Source: Prevotella sp. (GTDB taxonomy: Bacteria; Bacteroidota; Bacteroidia; Bacteroidales; Bacteroidaceae). From it: 48,317 nucleotides of DNA. The notes below the pieces were generated by a model, which ran no database searches, was not told where the DNA came from, and worked only from the letters and a program-made list of their open reading frames with translations. Positions 44,146 to 48,317 of the stretch are shown piece after piece. Position 1 is the first letter of the stretch, and every line of letters starts with the position of its first letter. The position numbers and the translations under genes are program-made. Location: the NCBI GenBank assembly GCA_017548525.1, contig JAFYZV010000015.1, forward strand, positions 1 to 48,317, in the 5' to 3' direction.

Positions 44146-44151
44146 AGGAGG
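44146..44151 (+). promoter_or_regulatory. Unusually strong Shine-Dalgarno of relA/spoT
   Basis: AGGAGG lies 8 nt before the ATG at 44160 region start (MPDQDD), rare in a genome where most genes show no SD. It suggests efficient or separately controlled translation of the (p)ppGpp enzyme. Confidence 0.6.
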
Positions 44152-44158
44152 AAAACTT

Positions 44159-46438
44159 ATGCCTGACCAAGACGATATGACCAAGGTCAAGGAGACCAAA
44201 GAAGAACAATTAGTGGACGATGCCTTCCAACATCTGTTGGATACCTATCTCAATTCACGCCACCGTAAGAAAGTTGACCTCATCACCAAAGCATTTAACT
44301 TCGCCCGACAAGCACACAAAGGAGTGAAACGGTTGTCTGGCGAGCCTTATATCATGCACCCCATCGCCGTGGCACAAATCGCTTGTGGTGAAATGGGGCT
44401 GGGTTCCACAAGCATCTGCTCCGCCCTCTTACACGACGTTGTGGAAGATACTGACTATACCGTTGAGGACATTGCCAATATCTTTGGCAACAAGATTGCC
44501 CAGATTGTCGATGGGTTGACCAAGATTAGCGGGGGAATCTTCGGCGACCAGGCATCCAAGCAGACAGAGAACTTCAAGAAGTTGTTGCTTACCATGAGCG
44601 ATGACATCCGCGTTATCCTCATCAAGATTTGCGACAGACTGCACAACATGCGAACCCTCGATTCGCAACCCCATAACAAACAATATAAGATTGCGGGCGA
44701 AACGTTATATATCTATGCCCCTCTTGCCAATCGTCTGGGACTAAACAAGATCAAAACCGAACTCGAAAACCTCAGTTTCAAGTTTGAGCATCCCGATGAA
44801 TATGAAAGCATCAGCAACAACCTACAATATACCAAGGAGGGACGTGACAAGCTGTTTGACGACTTCACACAACCCATCAGGGAACAATTGGACAAGATGG
44901 GAGTATCTTACGAGATCAAGGCTCGCGTGAAAAGTCCCTACTCCATCTGGCAGAAGATGCAAAACAAGCATGTCACATTTAACGAAATCTATGACATTCT
45001 TGCCGTGCGCATCATCTTTACGCCAAACAACAGGGAAAAGGAAATCCAAGAATGTTTCGACATCTATGTGGCATTGACCAAGATATATCGGTCACACCCC
45101 CAACGATTCCGCGACTGGCTGAACAATCCCAAGACCAACGGTTACAAGGCTTTGCATGTCACGCTCATGTCAAAACAAGGCAGTTGGATTGAGGTGCAAA
45201 TCCGTAGCGACCACATGGATGAGGTTGCCGAGCAAGGCTTTGCCGCCCACTGGAAATACAAGGAGGGAGAAAATGGCGAAGAGCCTGAGATGTCCGAAGA
45301 GGATGGCGAACTCAACAACTGGATAAGCACCATCAAGGAAATCCTTGATGACCCACAGCCCGACTCTATGGACTTTCTCGATTCCATCAAGCTCAACCTC
45401 TTCGCAAGCGAGATTTTCGTGTTCACGCCCAAGGGTGAAATCAAAACGATGCCAGCAGGATGCACCGCCCTCGACTTCGCTTTCCAAATCCACACCTTCA
45501 TCGGTAGCCACTGCATCGGGGCGAAAGTCAACCACAAACTGGTGCCGTTAAGCCATAAGTTGCAAAGCGGCGACCAAGTGGAAATCCTCACCAGCAAGTC
45601 GCAACATGTACATGCCTCTTGGCTCGACTTCGTATTTACCGCCAAGGCAAGGAGCAAGATACAAGCCATTCTGCGCAAGGAGAGCCGCGAGATTCAGAAA
45701 GAGGGCGAGAACATCCTCAACGAATGGTTGAAGGCAAACGGTCTTGAACTGACCACGCCCATCCTTGACAAGTTATGCGACTACCATGAAATCCAAAAGC
45801 ACGAGAACTTCTTGTTCGCCCTTGGCAAGAAAACCATCGTGCTAAACGATAATGACTTGGACGAAATCCTCGACAAGGACAAAAAGAAAGGATGGCTGAA
45901 ATATGTGCCTTTCGCCAAGGGCGAGAAGAAAAAAGACAAGGTCATTCCCGTGGGACGTGGACTTCTCACCGTTGGGAAGGACTTCAACAAGAAGATACCC
46001 TGCATCATCACCGAGGAGACCATTGGCATGTACGTACATCAGAACTGTTGCCACCCCATCCCTGGCGATGACATCCTGGGCTTTATCGACAACAAGAACC
46101 ACGTGGTGCTGCACAAGCGAAACTGCCCCGTTGCCAACAAGCTGAAGTCAAGCTACGGCAATCGCATCCTCGATGCCAAATGGGAAATGCACCAACAGCT
46201 ATTCTTCGATGCCACCATTGAGATTCGTGGCATCGACCGCAAGGGCATCTTGCACGACTTGGCAGATGTGCTCACCGACCAGATGGATATCTACATCCGC
46301 AAGATTACCATCACAAGCGATGACGGAATCTTCGAGGGTACGGTGGAAGTCCGCATCCATGACCGCGTCGAAGTGAAGAACATCATCAACAAAATCAAGA
46401 AAATCAAGGACGTAAAGGAAGTGCAACAAATCATTTAA
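44159..46438 (+). CDS. Bifunctional (p)ppGpp synthetase/hydrolase RelA/SpoT
   Basis: A 759-residue Rel enzyme of the stringent response. Domain order: HD hydrolase (about residues 45-180, SGEPYIMHPIAVAQ and LLHDVVEDTDYT, active-site residues intact), synthetase (about 250-370, RVKSPYSIWQKMQ, YDILAVRIIF, GYKALHVTL), TGS (about 420-480), a helical/zinc-finger region (CCHPIPGDDILGF) and a C-terminal ACT (about 678-759). An intact HD site plus a synthetase domain means it can both make and remove (p)ppGpp. mltD lies 30 nt upstream and pemA 7 nt downstream. Confidence 0.95.
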   Translation: MPDQDDMTKVKETKEEQLVDDAFQHLLDTYLNSRHRKKVDLITKAFNFARQAHKGVKRLSGEPYIMHPIAVAQIACGEMGLGSTSICSALLHDVVEDTDYTVEDIANIFGNKIAQIVDGLTKISGGIFGDQASKQTENFKKLLLTMSDDIRVILIKICDRLHNMRTLDSQPHNKQYKIAGETLYIYAPLANRLGLNKIKTELENLSFKFEHPDEYESISNNLQYTKEGRDKLFDDFTQPIREQLDKMGVSYEIKARVKSPYSIWQKMQNKHVTFNEIYDILAVRIIFTPNNREKEIQECFDIYVALTKIYRSHPQRFRDWLNNPKTNGYKALHVTLMSKQGSWIEVQIRSDHMDEVAEQGFAAHWKYKEGENGEEPEMSEEDGELNNWISTIKEILDDPQPDSMDFLDSIKLNLFASEIFVFTPKGEIKTMPAGCTALDFAFQIHTFIGSHCIGAKVNHKLVPLSHKLQSGDQVEILTSKSQHVHASWLDFVFTAKARSKIQAILRKESREIQKEGENILNEWLKANGLELTTPILDKLCDYHEIQKHENFLFALGKKTIVLNDNDLDEILDKDKKKGWLKYVPFAKGEKKKDKVIPVGRGLLTVGKDFNKKIPCIITEETIGMYVHQNCCHPIPGDDILGFIDNKNHVVLHKRNCPVANKLKSSYGNRILDAKWEMHQQLFFDATIEIRGIDRKGILHDLADVLTDQMDIYIRKITITSDDGIFEGTVEVRIHDRVEVKNIINKIKKIKDVKEVQQII

Positions 46439-46445
46439 TAACATC

Positions 46446-47426
46446 ATGAACAAACTCACTACTCTACTATTGCTTGCCGTTTGGACGGCAAACGCTGCCG
46501 TGGCAGCCAACAAGTACGACAATCCTGACACCCTCTTTGTGGCAAGAGACGGAACGGCGGAATTTCGCAACGTGGATGATGCCATCGAGGTGTGCCGTGC
46601 TTTCATGGATTATCACAAGGTGATTTTCGTTAAGAAGGGAACATACAAGGAAAAACTGATCATCCCCTCTTGGCTCACCAACATCGAGATCTGCGGCGAG
46701 AATCGAGATAACACCATCATCACATACGATGACCATGCCAACGTGAAAATCCCCGGGACAGACAAGCCCATGGGTACCTTTCGCACATACACTTTGAAAA
46801 TCGAAGGTAGCGACATCACCCTGAAGAATATCACCATCGAGAACAACTCTGCCCGATTGGGACAAGCCGTGGCACTCCATACCGAGGGTGACCGCCTGAA
46901 ATTCATCAATTGTCGCTTTTTGGGGCATCAAGACACCGTGTATACGGGTGTTGCTGGCACACGCCTCTATTTCAAGGACTGCTATATTGAGGGTACGACA
47001 GACTTCATCTTCGGTCCGTCTACGGCATGGTTTGAAGGCTGCACCATCAAGAGTAAGACCAATTCTTACGTGACGGCGGCATCAACCCCTATCGACCAAC
47101 CCTACGGCTACGTATTCAACAAATGCCGACTCATTGCCGACGAAGGTGTGAACAAAGTCTATTTGGGTCGCCCGTGGAGACCATACGCCTACACATTATT
47201 TATATATTGTGAACTCGGCAACCATATCCGCCCCGAGGGTTGGCACAATTGGGGCAAGAAAGAAAACGAGACGACAGCACGCTATCTCGAATATGGAAAC
47301 ACGGGCGAGGGTGCCAATATCGCCAACCGCACACCTTGGAGTAAACAACTGACGAAAAAGGAAGCACAGAAAATCACACCCGAACTCATCTTCAAGCAAG
47401 AAACCGAGTGGATAATCAACAATTAA
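46446..47426 (+). CDS. Pectin methylesterase (CE8)
   Basis: A 326-residue secreted carbohydrate esterase of family 8 that removes methyl groups from pectin, giving methanol and pectate. Its signal peptide is MNKLTTLLLLAVWTANAAVA. The beta-helix carries the family motifs GQAVAL, GHQDTVY with D163, GTTDFIFG with D186 and YLGRPWRPYA with R242, the expected catalytic residues. It begins 7 nt after relA, so it may be read from the same transcript although it belongs functionally with polysaccharide use. It ends at a terminator. Confidence 0.93.
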   Translation: MNKLTTLLLLAVWTANAAVAANKYDNPDTLFVARDGTAEFRNVDDAIEVCRAFMDYHKVIFVKKGTYKEKLIIPSWLTNIEICGENRDNTIITYDDHANVKIPGTDKPMGTFRTYTLKIEGSDITLKNITIENNSARLGQAVALHTEGDRLKFINCRFLGHQDTVYTGVAGTRLYFKDCYIEGTTDFIFGPSTAWFEGCTIKSKTNSYVTAASTPIDQPYGYVFNKCRLIADEGVNKVYLGRPWRPYAYTLFIYCELGNHIRPEGWHNWGKKENETTARYLEYGNTGEGANIANRTPWSKQLTKKEAQKITPELIFKQETEWIINN

Positions 47427-47485
47427 CCCCTCCATCTCTACCAACAGCACACGATGCAGAAATATGCCAACTGTTTCCATCCAAT

Positions 47486-47525
47486 AAAGCTACAGAAAGC
47501 CTTTCGTGTCGTATGTAGCTTTTTA
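47486..47525 (+). terminator. Intrinsic terminator after the pectinesterase gene
   Basis: AAAGCTACA pairs with TGTAGCTTT (47514-47522) around a small AAAGcCTTT hairpin, followed by a T run. Confidence 0.78.
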
Positions 47526-47592
47526 ATGTGCTTATCCAATAAGAGTCAACTGGCAAGAATGTTACCCCAAGCAAGAGGTCACTCCGAGCGTG

Positions 47593-47890
47593 GTGCGCTC
47601 TTATATATCGCCTTTGGCGAGAAATTGAACAAAATTAATGCAAAATTTGAACAAAATATAGGGCATGATCTGGACAAAATACCAATCCTTTATTCATTTT
47701 GATATATTTTTGACTCCAATTTTGGATAATTTCCGCACGTAGTGCGCCCTTATATATCGCCTTTGACGAGAATTTGAACAAAATGAATGCAAAATTTGAA
47801 CAAAATATAGGGCATGATTTGGACAAAATCCCAATCCTTGATTCATTTTGATATAATTTTGACTCCCATTTTGGATAATTTCCGCACGTA
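47593..47890. repeat. Two tandem copies of a 149-bp repeat
   Basis: Copies at 47593-47741 and 47742-47890 are very similar over their whole length and begin with GTGCGC. Each ends with the CGCAC-GTA-GTGCG palindrome that joins it to the next copy. The period 149 is not a multiple of three. The open frames read across it show no known domain, so it is treated as non-coding. Confidence 0.85.
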
Positions 47891-47993
47891 GTGCGCCCCC
47901 TTTCTGCATCTTTCATTTTTCATTTTTCATCTTTCATCTTTCATTTTCAGCGGGCTTGTAGGGGCGGAACCGCGTTTCCGCACGTAGTGCGCC
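47730..47993. repeat. Three copies of a 19-bp palindrome-bearing motif
   Basis: TTTCCGCACGTAGTGCGCC occurs at 47730-47748, 47879-47897 and 47975-47993. Its core CGCAC...GTGCG is a 5-bp hairpin. The third copy lies in the broken HU-family gene. Between the second and third copies lies a CTTTCAT-type microsatellite (about 47907-47948). Confidence 0.85.
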
Positions 47994-48027
47994 CGCGCGT
48001 GTCTTGATAAAGTTTGTACTTCAGCAT
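47947..48027 (-). pseudogene. Truncated 5' end of an HU-family gene
   Basis: On the minus strand the ATG at 48027 opens MLKYKLYQD, the start typical of Bacteroidetes HU-HIG proteins. After about 10 codons it runs into the 19-bp repeat (RGRTTCGN) and stops at 47947 after 26 residues. Its promoter (48097-48104) and 5' leader look intact. The rest of the gene is not found to the left, so this is a remnant cut by repeat insertion or recombination. Confidence 0.6.
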
Positions 48028-48096
48028 AGTTTAGTGTTTGTGTTGTTAATAATAAACTGTTAATTCTGGAGGAGAGGCCTTTCCTTTTTCCTACGC

Positions 48097-48104
48097 AAAG
48101 TTAC
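48097..48104 (-). promoter_or_regulatory. Promoter -7 box of the truncated HU-family gene
   Basis: TAACTTTG on the minus strand with TTTG (48124-48127) 20 nt further upstream. Confidence 0.6.
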
Positions 48105-48187
48105 TGCTATTTTCCCCAACTACCAAAAATAGGGCTTTCGTAAGGCGTGAAAATCTGTAAAAAACGGGAGTGTCCGTGTTAAAAAAC

Positions 48188-48260
48188 ACAAACACCATAT
48201 TTACGCCCTGTAAACACCATATTTGCGAGTCGTAAACACCATATTTACCATTAGTAAACC
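48188..48260. repeat. 22-bp tandem repeat, AAACACCATATTT type
   Basis: Three 22-bp units, each containing AAACACCATATTT, plus the first seven bases of a fourth. The first 15-17 bases of each unit are conserved and the last few vary. The period equals that of the arrays at 15976 and 35541, though the sequence differs. Confidence 0.88.
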
Positions 48261-48268
48261 ATCAAAAT

Positions 48269-48300
48269 GCAACTTTGCAACTTTGCAACTTTGCAACTTT
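48269..48300. repeat. 8-bp tandem repeat
   Basis: Four exact copies of GCAACTTT, adjoining the 22-bp array. Each junction gives CAACTTTG, close to the -7 promoter consensus. Confidence 0.9.
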
Positions 48301-48317
48301 GATAGGTTCACATTTTC

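Noticed and set aside
47635-47916. 93-codon minus-strand frame across the 149-bp repeats
   Set aside because: The period breaks frame between copies and the composition is repeat-derived; no start signal.
1-48317. tRNA, rRNA or tmRNA genes
   Set aside because: No T-loop-like GGTTCGAATCC motif or rRNA segment was seen; the mod leader was considered as tmRNA but has no tRNA-like end or tag frame.

Overview
The window looks like a chromosomal segment from a member of the Bacteroidales, most likely Prevotellaceae (Prevotella or Segatella-like). The signs are: many -7 boxes of the form TAnnTTTG, some with a TTTG -33 element about 19 bp upstream; almost no Shine-Dalgarno sequences; BspA-like and T9SS-tailed secreted proteins; DUF5683, HU-HIG and DUF6169-type proteins; and the gene order parA-parB-DUF5683-mltD-relA. 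This assignment is an inference from the sequence; no database search was possible. No tRNA, rRNA, CRISPR array or intact insertion sequence was recognised.

Layout. 1-3324: an MlaF-like ABC ATPase and a secreted GH31 glycosidase, ended by a strong hairpin. 3354-7654: the leftward run purB-rluB-asnS; RluB has a long Gly/Tyr/Arg repeat region. 7733-13740: a leftward tripartite efflux operon (TolC, HlyD-type adaptor, two-domain ABC ATPase, two ABC-2 permeases), divergent from an AraC regulator. 14834-15947: a MIP18/DUF59 protein and LpxH. 16173-19582: an AT-rich island with a zinc-ribbon plus HEPN protein and a BspA-like surface protein. 19671-26201: an AAA ATPase, a PfkB sugar kinase, a large secreted protein and a CE2-like SGNH esterase, with two copies of a putative small RNA. 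26371-29385: a giant PEP/pyruvate-binding protein without a phosphohistidine domain. 29479-35431: a type III restriction-modification locus (Res and Mod) split by an oppositely oriented two-gene cassette and preceded by an elaborate RNA-like leader. 35541-40004: a 22-bp tandem-repeat array, an HU-wHTH protein, a BASS transporter, a HAD hydrolase, lpxB and surE. 40046-47525: parA, parB, DUF5683, mltD, relA/spoT and a pectin methylesterase. 47527-48317: repeats and the broken 5' end of an HU-family gene.

Functional themes. Envelope biogenesis is prominent (LpxH, LpxB, MlaF, MltD, DUF5683), as are plant-polysaccharide use (GH31, CE2-type esterase, pectinesterase, KdgK-like kinase) and chromosome segregation and stringent response (ParAB, RelA/SpoT).

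The most novel-looking part is 32315-35431. A small DUF6169-type two-gene cassette has its own strong promoter and lies between res and mod. It is flanked by 40-bp direct repeats, of which the mod-side copy reads as a decayed 5' end of res. The mod gene is preceded by a long leader with nested, mutually exclusive hairpins and by a perfect hairpin that ends 3 nt before its start codon. Other unusual signals are an in-frame palindromic repeat shared by two genes of the efflux operon, 22-bp-period tandem arrays at three loci, and paired 60-nt putative sRNA genes.
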